Shown here: positions 44,193-56,705 of the stretch, one piece after another
Position numbering within the stretch: the first letter of the stretch is position 1
Layout: each line of letters begins with the position of its first letter
Assembly: GCA_015680685.1 (NCBI GenBank)
Contig: MNCI01008279.1
Location: 1,285,495-1,349,494 of the forward strand
Source: Gnetum montanum
Taxonomy: Eukaryota > Streptophyta > Gnetopsida > Gnetales > Gnetaceae
DNA: 64,000 nucleotides
Direction: 5' to 3'
Translations under genes and position numbers: made by a program
The notes under the pieces: model-generated
Database searches by the model: none
Seen by the model: only the letters and a program-made list of their open reading frames with translations
Told to the model about the DNA's origin: nothing

Positions 44193-45581
44193 TGAAACAC
44201 ACCAAAAATGCATGTTTTAACATTTTTACATCATAACCCTAACACCATGAAACTCAAGGCTGAAAATTCATTGTAAAATATGAAGATTGCAATCCAAGAG
44301 ATGCAATCTCACATAATTTAGGTTTTGGGGCTAATAAAATGCCTCATAGGTGGTCAAAGCCTCAACCCCCAAGTGGAAAAAGTTATAGTATATCTATATT
44401 TGGGCTTGGGAGCCTTAAAAATGCCTTCTGGACTACCAAAATTGGCATTTTGATAGGTTTTACGAGGGGTATAACTTTTGCTACGTTGGAGATACCTATT
44501 GAGGCGTATAACCTCACCTATGCCTAGTTTTGGGAAATATAAGTCCATCCCCCAATGTTGCATCTTCCTCACAGTGTTTCTCCAGCATAGCCCAAAATTC
44601 TAGCATTGCTCCAACTTCAATGTTGACATTGCTCTTCGGCATTGCTATTGGAAGGCCCGGCATGAATGGAAGAATCCAACGTGGATGAAATTCCCATTTA
44701 CTATTTTTAGTAAATAGAATGGATTTGATGCTATGGGGATATCAAAAATTACTATACATAGTAACCTAGCCAAATTTGTACACCTACAACACCTATACAC
44801 TGCAAAAATCTATTAGCAATTAGGCAAAAATTTGTAGCCAAACTCATGGCCATTGAAACCTATATAACCCAAACCTGAACATCATAGAAAGGTTCTACTC
44901 TTTTGCATTTTTGGCCATATTTTGCATTCAAAAGCTTTGGAGAACTTGCAAACACAAATCTTTGAATCATCCCCCTAGTGTGAAACCTATAACCATTACA
45001 ATCATTCTTTGACCCCTCTTTAAGATTGTGTGAATTTTGGTACCAACGTTAAGCAGTTTGGGCTTTGAGACTTCTAGTGTGGCTCTTCCTAGTAGCCAAA
45101 AGTTCCCACATATCTCATTCCCCTACATCATCAATGATATAGATCTGTGAAGGAGAAAAACAAGGTTTGATAGCATTAGGAGTTGTGAAACCTCCGAATT
45201 GTGGAGTTGACTGTGGCATTCAAAGCCACCAATTTCAATGGACTTCAACCCCCCTTCAAAGTGAACCCCTTGCTTCCTTAGGCATATATTTTACACATTC
45301 TCCAAACCCTCTTTATTGTTGTCAAAATAAAACTTGCAATTCTGTTTTTGTGCAAGTTGGAGCATAGTTTTTTTCCCTATTTTGTACATTTATTGTCTAG
45401 GTCTACATTACGTTTTCATTTTTGTTACCCCTATTTGACCCTCCTTAAGTCCTTGGGTGATCTACAGGACCATCCAAGGCACCTTGGATCCTATTTTTTG
45501 TGGAGGCCCTTGGGATCCATGGTCAAAACTATAGTGCTAAAACCTTTGGTTTTTCAGCAACTAAATTTTTTGGTCACTATA
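44193..45581 (+). repeat. Element E 5' LTR
   Basis: It starts TGAAACACACC and ends GTCACTATA, the 1,389-bp form of the group. The U3 (44,450-44,700) holds words such as CAATGTTG and CCAACGTGG. The 'ccttgggtgatctacagg ... cccttgggatcc' block is at 45,452-45,520. The left flank is GCATA; the other copy of the target duplication is not in the window. Confidence 0.8.
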
Positions 45582-45587
45582 GTTTTC

Positions 45588-45606
45588 TGGCACTAGAAGG
45601 AGGGCC
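45588..45606 (+). promoter_or_regulatory. Element E primer-binding-like site
   Basis: TGGCACTAGAAGGAGGGCC follows the LTR end after the spacer GTTTTC. It is identical to the site of element J (63,193-63,211), including the spacer. It is the best-conserved stretch between these two otherwise diverged copies. Confidence 0.7.
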
Positions 45607-45619
45607 TCCACCCAAATTC

Positions 45620-46330
45620 TATGTCCAAACCTATTGTTTGTCTAATCACATTTCTTACCAATTCTCAAACCTTCAAAACATTTTTTGCAAATTTTTTTAA
45701 CAGTTTCTTTTCTACAAAACTAAATCTAAAACCCATTCCCCCTACAACCAAAACCCAACATTGAGGTTGCAGGTTATTTGGGTTTTGAAAAATTTCACAG
45801 CAGTTGCTAGAAATTTGAAAGCCAACATTGGTGTCCTACCAAAACCTTTAATGCTTTTACTACAAAAATTTTTCAACTATCTAGCTTTGGTGATTTCATC
45901 ATCCAAAGTCCCACTCCCCCTTGTTATGAAAGTTTTCCCAGTAGGGTCAACGTTGGAAATTTATCAAAACCATACTTTTAAAAAGTCAAAGTTTCCACTT
46001 TATTCTTGCACAAAAAAACATACTTGCCAAAACTAAACCTCCTCCAACACTATGAAGAAAGGTGTGAGATTTTCCATCTAACCTTTCTTCTTCCCCCTTT
46101 CTCATTTCCAATGTTGGTGTTGTTGGAAAGCCCAACATGATTTGGGTTTGATACCCAAACTTTTTGCATTTTTTCCCAAGTAACAAAATATACCCCCTTT
46201 GGAAACCACTTACATCCTCTTGCCTGTAACTATTAACAATCATACCCCTTTAACCTTGTATCAATTCCACTTTCTAGAATTTTCATTTCTATCCATTAAT
46301 TTATCATCTTTATTAAGCCATTTTGATCAT
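45620..46330 (+). other. Element E leader with CCAACATTG fold-backs
   Basis: No coding. Words CCAACATTG, CAACGTTG (45,948-45,955) and CCAATGTTGG recur and can fold (for example AAACCCAACA near 45,748 with TTGGGTTTT near 45,780). The same words are in the U3 of this element. The leader ends at about 46,330, where gag begins. Confidence 0.5.
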
Positions 46331-49230
46331 GTCTTTCCAATAGTCAACTGTCCTACCTTTCAACTTCACTGATACCGAGTCTAGCCAACAAGCTATAAGG
46401 ATGTCTGACCCTAAAGATGCCACCGTGGTTAAGTGTAGAAAATCCCTAAGACTTAGGGATGAATTCATAAGTTTTGGATAATAAATGAAGATCATTACAA
46501 CTTCATTTGTGACAAGATTTAGGCTAGCATGCTAATTTTGTGAATGAAAGTAGAAGCCAAGAGGAAGTACAAACTCATACATTGTGATGGGACGAAGTAT
46601 ATTCCTTCCCTGTATGACCAAATACCCCTCATGAGACCTATGCATAGATCCTATCTCAATTAATTAATATGGATGAGGTGGAGGGTAAGGCTAGCGCGAA
46701 TGAGTAATAGGAGGAAAAGGAAGAGTTCAGAGTAGAGTACAAACACAAAAACATCATAGGTGGGCTTTTCCAACAAGCGACTCCTAAGGCCACAATGCCT
46801 ACCTCCACCTCTCTCACCTCTTCCATAGGACAAATGCTCCAGTCCTTCATCCCTTCATACACAACCATGTTTGAGCCTATGCTCATCATCACAACACACC
46901 AAACACAATCAATGTCAAAGTCCATAACCTTTCATTTCTCTATGTCCTTCATCATACAACCTCATTCTGTTCAACCATCATCAGTGGTTGTGACCCTACC
47001 TAATCCTCTTATCACCTAGATGGGACCCACCATGGGACCCCAAGTAACCTTTGGGTCACATACATCTTTTGTCCTATTTATGCCCTAGATACTAGCATAA
47101 ACATCTTTCTCTTTGTTTAGCCCACTAATCACTCTAATGACACAACATCTCCCCTCAGTGCCATAATGGACAGTGAGGCCACAAGTCTCCCAACAAATAC
47201 TATAGCCTTTCGTGCAAACCCCATAGCCAATAGGAGCACCTCAGGGGATGGATCAAGCCTTTCAAATGATCCAAGATCTAACAAAGAAGTTAAAGAGGCT
47301 CAAGGCATCTATAGCCTAGACCATAGGATTATGGACTTCTTTCAATATGATCCCATTAGTCCTATGGTCCCACCCCTAACTCTCCCCTTGGTTTCCTCAT
47401 ACCATAGTTTACAAAGTATAATGGTGAAGGTGACTTGAACTCTCATCTCATAACCTTCTACTCTGAGTACTTGTTATTACAAGCTTAGCCACACATAATA
47501 ATAAGAATATTTCCTATGTCCCTTATAGGGAAGACCCTTGACTGGTATTGTGTCCTACTGAGAGGATCCATATCTTCTTTAGAAGACTTGATTTTGCAAT
47601 TCATTAACTACTTTAAGTACAACTTGAAGCCTAATACCACACTTGACCAACTAATGAAGGTCAAGAAAGGACCTCTTAAACCAATGCAAAAGTTCATCCA
47701 ACAATGGAACATTTTACTCAATGAGATATCAAAACCTATAACTAAAACTCACCTTTTAGCTATATTCAAGGGGACAATTAATATTTCATCAAGTTAAAGT
47801 TGTACTACCTAGAATTGCAATCCCTAAGTCATGCCTTCTCTTAGACCAAAACCATAGAGGATGTTGTGGAGGCTAGTCATGATCCTACCTACATGGCATA
47901 TAAAAACTAGCACACATGAACAAACAAAGAGATAGAGAGGAGAGAGGTAGAACAATGTGACAATGGTAACTATAGCCAAAAAGAGCAAGACAACCAACCA
48001 AGGGCTAAGAACTAGCTAATCCAAGATCCCTGTTAACAACCATACTAGCCAACCCTCAACATTTGGGGCCACCACATCGACTACTTTGAGGCCCAATTAC
48101 CTCTAAAACCAATACAAGAATATGATTGAAAATGCCTAAAAGAGGCATGAAAGGCTATGTGAGATAGCCAAAGACCCCACTCAAGTAACCAAGGATAACC
48201 CTTAGGTGCCTAAGTATTTTAAGTTTAATTATTTTTTCCACTATCATCAATTGCTAGGTCATGACACTAACTTTTTCCTTGCACTAAAAGATGACTTGCA
48301 AAAGATGATAGATAAGGAATAGCTAGTACTTGATAATTCCAATCTATTTTGGTCTCAAAACTAGTCGATGCATGTGTACATAGACCCATTGAACGCTAAT
48401 AACAATCCATACATCATTCAATATTAACCATGATCCAAGGCCTACAAGGAAACCATTCATGATTCAAATATCTCCTCATAATGAAAGGGGCCCTTCAACT
48501 TCCACTAGCTCAAGGCCCCCCTTTGTTGTAAGGGTGCCATCACCAACACCTCCCAATGAGCCTTTATTCATTAGGATACCTCCCCCTCCTACTACAATCA
48601 AGTCTACCCATAAGACCATGCAACAACCCCTTGTGATGGCTAATTCAATGGCCTCTTCCTTCCTTCCAAACAAGACAACCAAAAGGCCTCAACCAGGCAA
48701 AGGAAGAAGCCCACGTAAAAGCCCAAAGACAAGAGTGACAAGTTGGCCAAGGCATGGAAGGAAGCGGATCTGCTAAAGCCCACTCTCATATCATCTATAC
48801 CTATGACCTCTTCAACCCAGGGTGCTTCAACAAGTAAACCACAAGAGGACCCTTAAAACCAAAGGAAAGGAAAAGAGGAGAATCCATAACAACCTAAAAA
48901 TGAAGTATGTATTTTGGGGTGCATGGAGGAAGTAAAACACAACAAGGGCAATAAGCCCATGGCCATAATAAGGACTTCCTAAATGCAATGGAGTAGGTTA
49001 AGCAATCACTAAAACAGAAAAATAAAACTCTCAGCTTGTATGACCTAGTCATGACCTCTATTGCAAACCGTGAAGCACTAGTTAAAATGTTGGATTCCAT
49101 CCCCGTTAGCAAGGACATTCCTGCTAACAAAGAATTCATTCATGTGGTGATGATGCCATCTTCACCTAGGAAGATAAAGTCAACATCACTAGTGTTTCAT
49201 GATAGTGAAATCAAGACCATCCCCTAAAGT
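46330..49230 (+). pseudogene. Element E gag (broken)
   Basis: The first recognisable part, 'DPKDATVVKCRKSLRLRDEF' (46,410-46,470), parallels 'LRRSLRLQRKDP' in J. A Pro/Ser/Thr-rich stretch follows to 47,050. The capsid domain is 'FPMSLIGKTLDWYCVLLRGSISSLEDLILQFINYFKYNLKPNTTLDQLMKVKKGPLKPMQKFIQQWNILLNEI' spread over 47,510-47,740. A basic stretch follows (47,900-47,960), then a decayed knuckle region (near 48,200-48,290) and a Pro-rich part (48,480-48,720). There are several in-frame stops. The protein would form the particle. Confidence 0.75.
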
Positions 49231-49280
49231 AGCAAAGTGACCAAGGCTTCTCTTTTTATAATAATTTGTGATGATTGGCC
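49030..49280 (+). pseudogene. Element E start of protease region
   Basis: The frame 'LYDLVMTSIANREALVKMLDSI' and 'SLVFHDSEIKTIP', stop, 'ASLFIIICDDWPHGRGL' resembles the segment before and at the start of protease in Tat elements (YDLL...REALL, then FxDxxLPxEG). The catalytic Asp motif itself is not reached before the sequence changes. Confidence 0.45.
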
Positions 49281-49379
49281 ACATGGAAGAGGTTTGCAAT
49301 TGTGTTTTGACTTCTACCAGAGCTTTCTCTAGAAATGGCCCAAAGTTTAGTTCTTGGAGAACTAAGCGTTGAATCTCTT

Positions 49380-49655
49380 AGGGTCTAATGATGTCAAGGC
49401 AAGTTTGAGTTAAAGTGACTTCAAGCCTTGGCACGTGTCTTGGTGCTTCCCCTTACTATGATTGCTCTATTGGCACTTCTTCTTCTAGAATCTATTAAAT
49501 AGATTCCACTTCATGCTCCTCATGAAGAGGTCCCATTGCATGGGTTGCTTCAAACAATACTTAGGCTTGTTCTTCTTGGCCCCTTCTAGCTCTAGGTCAT
49601 TTCTCCCTTGGTTAAGAGGGTTCTCCTTCCTTCAGGTATTTTGGTCTTGGTGCCA
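49380..49655 (-). pseudogene. Element H gag N-terminus
   Basis: On the minus strand an ATG at about 49,655, preceded by 'gattacag', opens 'MAPRPKYLKEGEPS', followed by 'PREK', 'RARRGQEEQA' and 'ATHAMGPLHEEHEVESI' with stops at Trp/Gln-like codons. This looks like the start of an Athila-type gag, with the leader and promoter-bearing LTR upstream (49,660-50,460). It is cut near 49,300-49,380. Confidence 0.4.
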
Positions 49656-49659
49656 TCTG

Positions 49660-50460
49660 TAATCACAATAAGACCATGGATTAGCAATTATTTTATAACA
49701 TGAAGCAATTGGAATACCTTTATCTCCTTAGGATGGTAACACTTGGCTAAGTTGTGATTATGGCTAATTTAATTGCTTGAATCATTATTTTATATGTGTG
49801 TTATTGTCAATAAATCATCCTAGAGGTTGTTAAAAGGGTTAGCTCTCAAAAAAATTGATGTTTGTATATTGTTAAATTTATTAACCCTTTGGGGGAGTTA
49901 GAAAAATTTTCAAAAATTTCATCAAAAACCTTAAGGGTTGAATTCCCCACAATAAAGAGCTTACCTCCAGTAACTACAAGATCAAAGAAAAAAGTGATTT
50001 GGACAAATGTTTGGAAAGGTAAAGGCTATGGAAGGTTTTGGGCTCTAAAAAATGGTAAAAACTCCTCATGTGTTATGAGGCAAATGATAAAAATTTCAAA
50101 TTTTGCGATGGTATATATAGAGTTTTTGCATTGTGTTGGTGAGGCCTCATTGATGGGGCCTCGTCAATGTGGTCAACTGTGTCAATGAGGCCTCATCGAT
50201 GTAGCTATTGATCACCATTGATGATCATTGACTTTGGTCAAACTTAAAAAATACAATGAGTTTTTAAATGAAATTGGGGTCAAATGAAAGCTCAAAAGGT
50301 CATGAACAATATGAAAATATGAAAAGAGAATGTTGGAGCTCATAAATTTGGAAAATTGAGAAAAATGATTCAAAGGATGAATGAAATAAAATGTTAAGGA
50401 GCATTGAGCAGAATACACTAGGGAATATGCAAAAGATAAGATTATAAAAATGCCAAAGGT
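49660..50460 (-). repeat. Element H LTR/leader with TATA-like box
   Basis: On the minus strand a TATA-like CTCTATATATACC lies at 50,107-50,119. Directly upstream (50,130-50,210) are four GAGGCCTCAT/GAGGCCCCAT words that form fold-backs (ATCGATGAGGCCTCATTGA). The same GAGGCC words lie upstream of the TATA-like box of the LTR at 58,876-59,944 (59,700-59,760). The LTR ends are not resolved. Confidence 0.45.
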
Positions 50461-50469
50461 CAAGACCTA

Positions 50470-51860
50470 ACTATCCAAACCAAGACTTATGTAAGTGGGT
50501 TCTCCCCATTGCAGGCACATGCCCTTGTCGCCCTTGCATAACCTCAACTAAGAGGTTTGTGGACCTCATAGGTAATTAATGGATATGAAAAGTTAAGGAC
50601 CAACCTAAAAGAATCTATTGAAGAATTCCAACACATCAAACCAAGACATGGATCATAACATAGACACTGATAGTAAGGTGAATAATGGCAGCATGGGTGG
50701 ATGTTTGAGAAGGTGGAATGGAATCTTGAATTAAGGTCATAAGAAGTCCCTTACGAAATTTTTGTTTAAGATGACCTAAGAAGATCCATGCTTAGTCCAA
50801 ACCAAAACTAGCCACTTCTAGTGATTTCACATCGCCACTCTAAGACTAGTCCACCCAGTCGAGACACAAGAGTGCTTCCACAAAACAACCACCATTCCAG
50901 AAAGAGAAGAAAAGAGAGAAGTAGGAAGTGAAAGTGGGCCTTAGTTAGAGTGGACTTTTAGGCATGGATGCATATATTTCTAGTCCCATAAGCAATTCTT
51001 GTAGCCCATTTATTTATCTAAGGGGTGTGCTTTGAATTCCCATCATGTTTTTTTTTCAGATAAAAACCACACCATGTAAAGACTTATTTGACTTCCTAGT
51101 AGTAATTGAAATGGAATGGTAATAAGTCCATGAAAAATAATTAAGCACTCAAGCAAGTATAAGAGTACAAAGAGTATTGACTCCCCTTAAAGTCACACCC
51201 TTTACAAACCTTTGAATCCTTCCTGATTCTAGAACTACTAAGATCACTGATTGATTAAAAGTTTCTTTAATGGGAGGGACCTCAAACTTCTAGAACAAGG
51301 AAAACCATAGAGTTTATTGGATGGGTAGATGACATGAACTCACTACCTATTCCATGAAAAATAAACCATGTCATAGTCATCAGATATTAGAATTCAAAAA
51401 TAGAAACCAGACATCAACAATCACAACAATAAGCACAAACCATCATTAGTAAATAGCAACAACAGCACTGTGTCCTGTGGCAATAACACACTTTTATTAG
51501 CCAAAATGATGAAAATTCACACTCAAGCAAAACAAAATAAAGTAAAATATATAAACAAAAGTGCAAAATAATCAAGAAAGGTTCAAATGTACTAAAGATG
51601 GTGTAAAATTAGAAAAAACAGAAAATCAAAAATTTGTAAAATAAATAACTTGTAAAATCAAAATCATGGAAAACAAAAAGTAAAATACTAAGAATCCATA
51701 TGGATCATTAGCACAAATGACCATCACTGCCATGACTGAGTTGGAAGGAGGAGATCCAAAAAATGGAATGTGGTTGTCCATCTGTCAAGGTGGTAGTTGC
51801 ACTGGTTTGTCTTGGTTCCAAGAAAGGTTTCACTAGTGTATGTTGATCAACTACTTTTTT
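50470..51860 (-). other. Element F 3' non-coding region
   Basis: No coding or RNA gene seen on either strand. It follows the integrase C-terminus of F and would be its long 3' untranslated part, a normal feature of Athila-like elements. A purine tract and 3' LTR could not be placed. Confidence 0.4.
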
Positions 51861-52770
51861 ATTGGTCTTTCAAGTTTGTATATTAACATGGACCTAGAGA
51901 AAAAATTTTGATCAATTATATAAGGTCCCTCCCACAATTTTTGGAATTTTGGCTTCTAAGGTACATGTGTGGGATTCCAATAGAGAACCTTATCTCCTGG
52001 TTGAAGTTTTACCTTTTTTATTCTTAGGTCATGACATTTCTTGTTAAATTCCTTGTGCACCTCATTCAAATATAGGCCCACTACTTAATTATTATCTATT
52101 TACATTCAAGTTGATCAATCTTTCTTTTTGTGCTAGACTTAAGTTAAGATCCAAATCATAGGCCGTTGAGAGTGTACGAAGCTCAGATTGAATTGGGAGC
52201 ATTGGAAGTTCTTCGTACACTAACTCATAGGGAGAGTAGCCAATAGGAAGTTTCCATGTTGAATGGTAGACCTAGACGGCATCGTTGAGTTTTGTACTCC
52301 AATCTTTTCTATATTTGCTAATGGTCTGTGTTAGTATTTTTGTGATCTCCCAGTTAGTTACCTTTGCTTGACCATTGGCTTGGGGTTGATAGGGTGTTGT
52401 TAATTTATGTTCAACCCCCAAGCATTGTATTAACTTTTCAAAAGTGGCACCTATGAAATGAGTTCCATTGTAAAAAATTAGTGCATGTGACACCCCAAAC
52501 TTATTTAGAAAATTTTGTTGTATAAATCTAGTAGCAGTGAATGATGTACAATCAATAACGGCTACCACTTCTTCCCTTTTTGTACAGTAGTCAACTACTA
52601 CGATGATATACACCTTTCCATTAGACATGGATGTGATGGGACCCATGAAGTCAACACCTCATATGTCAAAAGGTTCTAGTGGTTGAATCCACTGTTGAGG
52701 ACCATACATTCAAGCCATTATCCCTCCATCTCATTGACAACTTTCACAAGATCAAAAAAACTAGTGGGCA
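51860..52770 (-). pseudogene. Element F integrase
   Basis: A 124-codon open core (52,646-52,272) reads 'MGPITSMSNGKVYIIVVVDYCTKREEVVAV', 'KFGVSHALIFYNGTHFIGATFEKLIQCLGVEHKLTTPYQPQANGQAKVTNWEITKIL'. The first Asp is in 'VVVDY'; the usual second Asp (SDNG/SDGG) is Tyr-Asn ('FYNGTHF'); the Glu position reads Lys ('QAKVTNWEI'). A zinc-binding end ('SCQ') is just upstream and the C-terminal 'YSPYELVYEELPMLPI' to 'KKVKLQPGDKVLYWNPTHV' lies downstream to 51,900. Confidence 0.85.
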
Positions 52771-53159
52771 TCCCTAAATATTGTAGGCCAATAGTATTTT
52801 ACCATGATTTTTATAACCATGTGTCTCCATACATAGTGACCTCTGCAAGGCCCTTTGTAAGCATCATGGAGAACATGCAGTTGATCTTCATTAGGGACAC
52901 ACAAATAGATCAAGACATCGACCCACACCTTCTAAAGATGTTTGTTGATTTCCATAAAGTATTTGGCTCGATGGAGAAATTTTTGCTTCTTTCTAAAGTC
53001 AAGATCTTGTGGCATATTTTGAGTGAGAAGATAGGTGAGGATGCCATTATACTAGGTTGTTTTTATAGGCATTTGGTCATTTAATGCTCTTGTAAAGAGG
53101 AGTTCATCTAGAAACTAATTAGAGAGTGGGCTCTCCTCCTTTTTATTATCCCATCTTAA

Positions 53160-53545
53160 GCCAGAGAGGTGGTCAACAACCACATTCTCAATCCCTTTTT
53201 AATCTACCATTGTGAGATCGAATTCCTGTAAGATCACAAGCCACCATAGGATACAAGGGCTCATCACTAGCTTGTTCATGAGGAAATAGATTGCACTGTG
53301 TTTCATGTTCACAAATACTTTGTAGCCAAGCACATAGTGCCTAAACTTTTCAAGAGCATAGACCATGGCCATTAGTTCTTTTTCCATAGTGGTGTAATTT
53401 AATTGTGCTCCCACAATGCTTTGGCTCTCATAGTGGATGTAGCATGGATGTTTCTTATTATCCAACTGTGTGAGCACTACTCCCAAGGCATAGTTAGATG
53501 CATCCATCATGATGTGGAAGGGTCTAGACTAGTCTAGTGCCCATA
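53160..53545 (-). pseudogene. Element F RNase H
   Basis: The open frame 53,510-53,199 gives 'MMDASNYALGVVLTQLDNKKHPCYIHYESQSIVGAQLNYTTMEKELMAMVYALEKFRHYVLGYKVFVNMKHSAIYFL'. It contains the catalytic Asp (MDAS), Glu (MEKELM) and the third acidic block changed (normally TDH, here MKH). The domain continues to 'VVVDHLSGL' near 53,165. It digests the RNA of the hybrid during replication. Confidence 0.85.
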
Positions 53546-53679
53546 GGATTAGTGTTTCTATGAGTTTCTCCTCTAACTTTTCGAATTCATGTTCACATTC
53601 ATTGGTCTAGATGAAAGATTCATCTTTCTTTGTAAGTTCTACCAAGAGTTTTACGATCTTAGCAAAATTCTCTATGAAT

Positions 53680-54620
53680 TTCTAGTAGTAGCCAATGTGT
53701 CCAAGGAATAACCAAACATCTTTAACTATCTCTAGTTGGTCTATTATTCCTTGGATAACCCTTATTTTTTTAGGATCTACCTCAACCCCTACTTGAGTGA
53801 TTCTATGCCCCAGTACAATGCCTTCTTGGACCATGAGATGGCTCTTTTGCCAATTGAGCCACAATTGTTTTTCAACACATCTTTTCAGTAATTGTTCAAG
53901 GTAGTCCAAGGCTTGCTCAAACATAGCTCGATAGGTGGAAAATTCATCCATGAAGATTTCCACATCATTACTAATTTGCTATTGGAAAATACTAAGGACC
54001 AGGCATTGAAATGTTATAGGGGCATTGCACAAACTGAATGGCATCTTATAATATGCAAAAGTCCCATAGGGACTCATGAATGTTGTCTTGGCCTAATCTT
54101 CTAATGCAATTTGGATTTGGTTATAGCCACTATAACCATCCAAGAAGCTATAAAAGCAATGCCTAGATATGATGTCCAACACTTGATCCACAAATGGTAA
54201 TGGAAAATGATCTTTAAATGTTGCCATGTTCAACAGCCTAAAGTCAATGTAGACCCATTACTTGCCACCTTTCTTTGGCATAATTAAGAGTGGGCTAACC
54301 CACTCACTATCTATGATGGAATAGATGAACCCCGCCTTGAGGAGTTAATCTATTTCCTCCTTGACTATTTGCTTCAATTTGGGGTTCAACTGCCTCTATG
54401 GATACCTTCTTGGCTTCATGGTTGGGTTATTGTAAATGTGATGTTGGCATATCCTTGGATCGATTCCTCTTAGCTCGGGATATCACCAAGCAAAGGGTAT
54501 TGACCATTTATTAACCACTTTTAACAACCATCCTTTTTGTTTAGGAGTAACTTTAGCATTAATTATGATTGATTTACCATTGTTTAAAAATTCATATTTC
54601 ATGCTAACTAGTAGGGTTTT
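53680..54620 (-). pseudogene. Element F reverse transcriptase (broken)
   Basis: Minus-strand blocks are 'EEID', 'LLKAGFIYSIIDSEWVSPLLIMPKKGGK', 'FRLLNMATFKDHFPLPFVDQVL', 'FYSFLDGYSGYNQIQIA', 'KTTFMSPYGTFAYYKMPFSLCNAPITFQ' and 'VEIFMDEFSTYRAMFEQALDYLEQLLKRC'. The catalytic box FMDDFS is FMDEFS here, so the second Asp is Glu. 'WQKSHLMVQEGIVLGHRITQVGVEVDPKKI' completes the thumb. The wording is Athila-like. Stops lie near 54,340 and 54,270. Confidence 0.85.
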
Positions 54621-54989
54621 TAGCTCTAGGGACTCCTACTTGAAGTTATTAGGGATTTTCAACTCTCCCTAACAGGTATCATCATTTTCATAAGAGAGTT
54701 GGGAATGAACTTGTTTAAGTTCATCCATGCCTTTGACATAAGTACATGTTAGGCTCTTAGTTGGTCCCATGCATAAAGTGCTACTATCTAAGTTAGCTAT
54801 CAACCACTAGGTGCCCTCCTGTTGTGTGGCTGTTGTGTATATATACCTTTGAATACATGTTTCATGTGCACACTAATTGCATGCTTTGATGTATGTTCTT
54901 TTGATAAACCAAATCTTTTTCATGCAATTGCACCTATTATCGTTGTACATGATGCATGGAATACGCTTCTTCTCTATCTTGCCAAATTC

Positions 54990-55520
54990 ATTTTCCTTGG
55001 AGATTTATAAAGAGAGGTCTCTTATGTCCATACATGCATTAACCGTGCTTAACCAAGGTCTTCTCATAATGATGGGGAAGTCACTTTTGTAGCTTTCAGC
55101 CTTGACCACCAGAAAATCAGCAAGATAGGACCACCCAAAAATTGTGGTCACAATGTTCTCTACTAATCCCAGAGGGACAGTAATTGATTGATCTACCAAT
55201 TCTAGATGAATGTTGCTCTTCTTGAGAGGTAGGTGGTAGGATTCAAGTCTTGTACATATCATTGAAGATGAGATTGACACTAGAATCAAAATCAAGAAGG
55301 GCCTTGCATGGCTCATGTCCAGTGATCTTCAAATAAATGAGTAGACTTCTTGGGTTAGATTTTTTAATGGGAAGATTGCTAGCCTTGATCCAATCAAAAA
55401 TAGCATGAGTTAGCATCACAATGTAGATCCAAGGTGGCATTTGGTTTGAAGGGCACTCAAAGGTATTTGATGCAAAGGATGAGGGTGTTGGAGATGCAAG
55501 GTAATTAGCCATACTAGGTT
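54990..55520 (-). pseudogene. Element F protease (broken)
   Basis: 'CKALLDFDSSVNLIFNDMYKT' (55,305-55,243) is the aspartic protease active site with LDxG(A/S)SVNL changed to LDFDSSVNL. After a frame change, 55,230-55,005 gives 'DQSITVPLGLVENIVTTIFGWSYLADFLVVKA', 'FPIIMRRPWLSTVNACMDIRDLSL', matching the P(L/I)ILGRPFLATxxAxID end of Athila-type proteases. It processes the Gag-Pol precursor. Confidence 0.75.
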
Positions 55521-56700
55521 GTGAGGGTTGGAGAGGATTGTTGGATCAAAAGAAGGGTCTTTTCCTAGATTGATTATTCAAACCACTCAGCTGAAAATCC
55601 AGTTGTGAATGTACAGCCCTTGTAGCATTTTGTTGCTATGATTTTAGAGGAATTTCATCTTGCATGGATGGAGCAGGAGGTAACTAGGTTGAGGGTAGAG
55701 GTGTGTGTGCAAACAAATGCAAAGGATGGCATAGATATGGGTTTTCTCCTCAAGCAGATGATCAATGTGTTCGGTGGTACTCTAAAGGGTAATACTAATG
55801 CTAAAATGGGGTATGACTTGTAGAACTTCTTGGAGAGATGGGTTGCTGAACATAGTACCCATATGAATCTAGCTGCCTATAAGGATACTGCTACCTTACT
55901 GGCAACATTCCCCATGATTGTGGTTGGTGCCACTATTGGTATTGTTCATATGGTTGTGGTGGAGCTCCACTTGGGTAGTAAGCTTGTTGTTGTTAGTGAA
56001 ATTATCTTGGATTGCCTTGAGGATAAGGTAATCGTCTAGGTGCTTGCCTATGTGCTAGTCACAGATTCAATGCATACACCCCAGACTCTTGTTAGTGTGA
56101 CACCATAGGGAAACATCCATTTGAATGCTCATATTGATAGATGTCACAACTGGCATCATCTTCAAAGTTTGTCTCTACAACTTCATCAAGGGTAGCAGCT
56201 TTGTCCTTAACTCTCTAGTAGGCATGTTTACCTTCTTTTTGCCTCTTGTGGTTATGATCACTATTTTTCTCTTTGGATTCTTCAACAATCTTCATAGTAG
56301 CTTGGAATTTTTCATCCAAAGAGTCCCATAATTTATCAACCTTTGCCAAAATATCAAAAACAAATTTTTGGATGGGAAAGATTTTCTTGTTCACCACTTC
56401 ATCGAGTGGTGACTCCTCTTCACAAAATCAAACCTCTCATTTCCTGATGAAAGGATTCCAATTATACTCTTTTGCACTTTCCCTCTTTTGCAACTTAACT
56501 TCTTTTTTTGCTACTTGTTCTATCAGCTTTTAGATCTAATGAGCTCTTAGTTCAAATAATCTCCCTTGGGAATACACCCCAAGAGTTCTTCTAGTTTCTA
56601 CTCTAAGTCCATCTATGATGTGGCAAAGTTGTTCCCTCTAAGAATATCCATGGCCAAGGCATCAATGTAAGAGTGAATAGTATCCATCCATGGTGGCATC
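55520..56700 (-). pseudogene. Element F gag C-terminal part (broken)
   Basis: Minus-strand fragments include 'MDTIHSYIDALAMDILRGNNFATS' (near 56,690-56,620), 'VFDILAKVDKLWDSLDEKFQATMKIVEES' (56,360-56,270), a knuckle-like 'CDIYQYEHSNGC' (near 56,150) with one Cys lost, and a Pro/Gln/Tyr-rich stretch 'YYPSGAPPQPYEQYQ' (near 55,975). The order fits the second half of an Athila-type gag. Plus-strand open frames in this interval are antisense artefacts. Confidence 0.55.
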
Positions 56701-56705
56701 CAAGG

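Larger units (their letters stand above)
44193..49280 (+). mobile_element. Element E: Tat-type Ty3/gypsy element, 5' half
   Basis: LTR, six-base spacer, primer site, leader and gag are in order, followed by the start of protease. The gag is homologous to those of C and J. The element stops near 49,280-49,380, where minus-strand element H starts; no pol or 3' LTR of E is present in the window. Gag is broken by fewer stops than in C. Confidence 0.75.

Noticed and set aside
55638-56039. Plus-strand open frames between 55,638 and 56,039
   Set aside because: They are antisense to the Pro/Gln/Tyr-rich gag tail of element F.
56680-56705. A secure primer binding site after LTR y
   Set aside because: TTGGATGCCACCATGG begins correctly but matches the Athila-type site poorly, so the role of LTR y as 5' LTR of F stays tentative.
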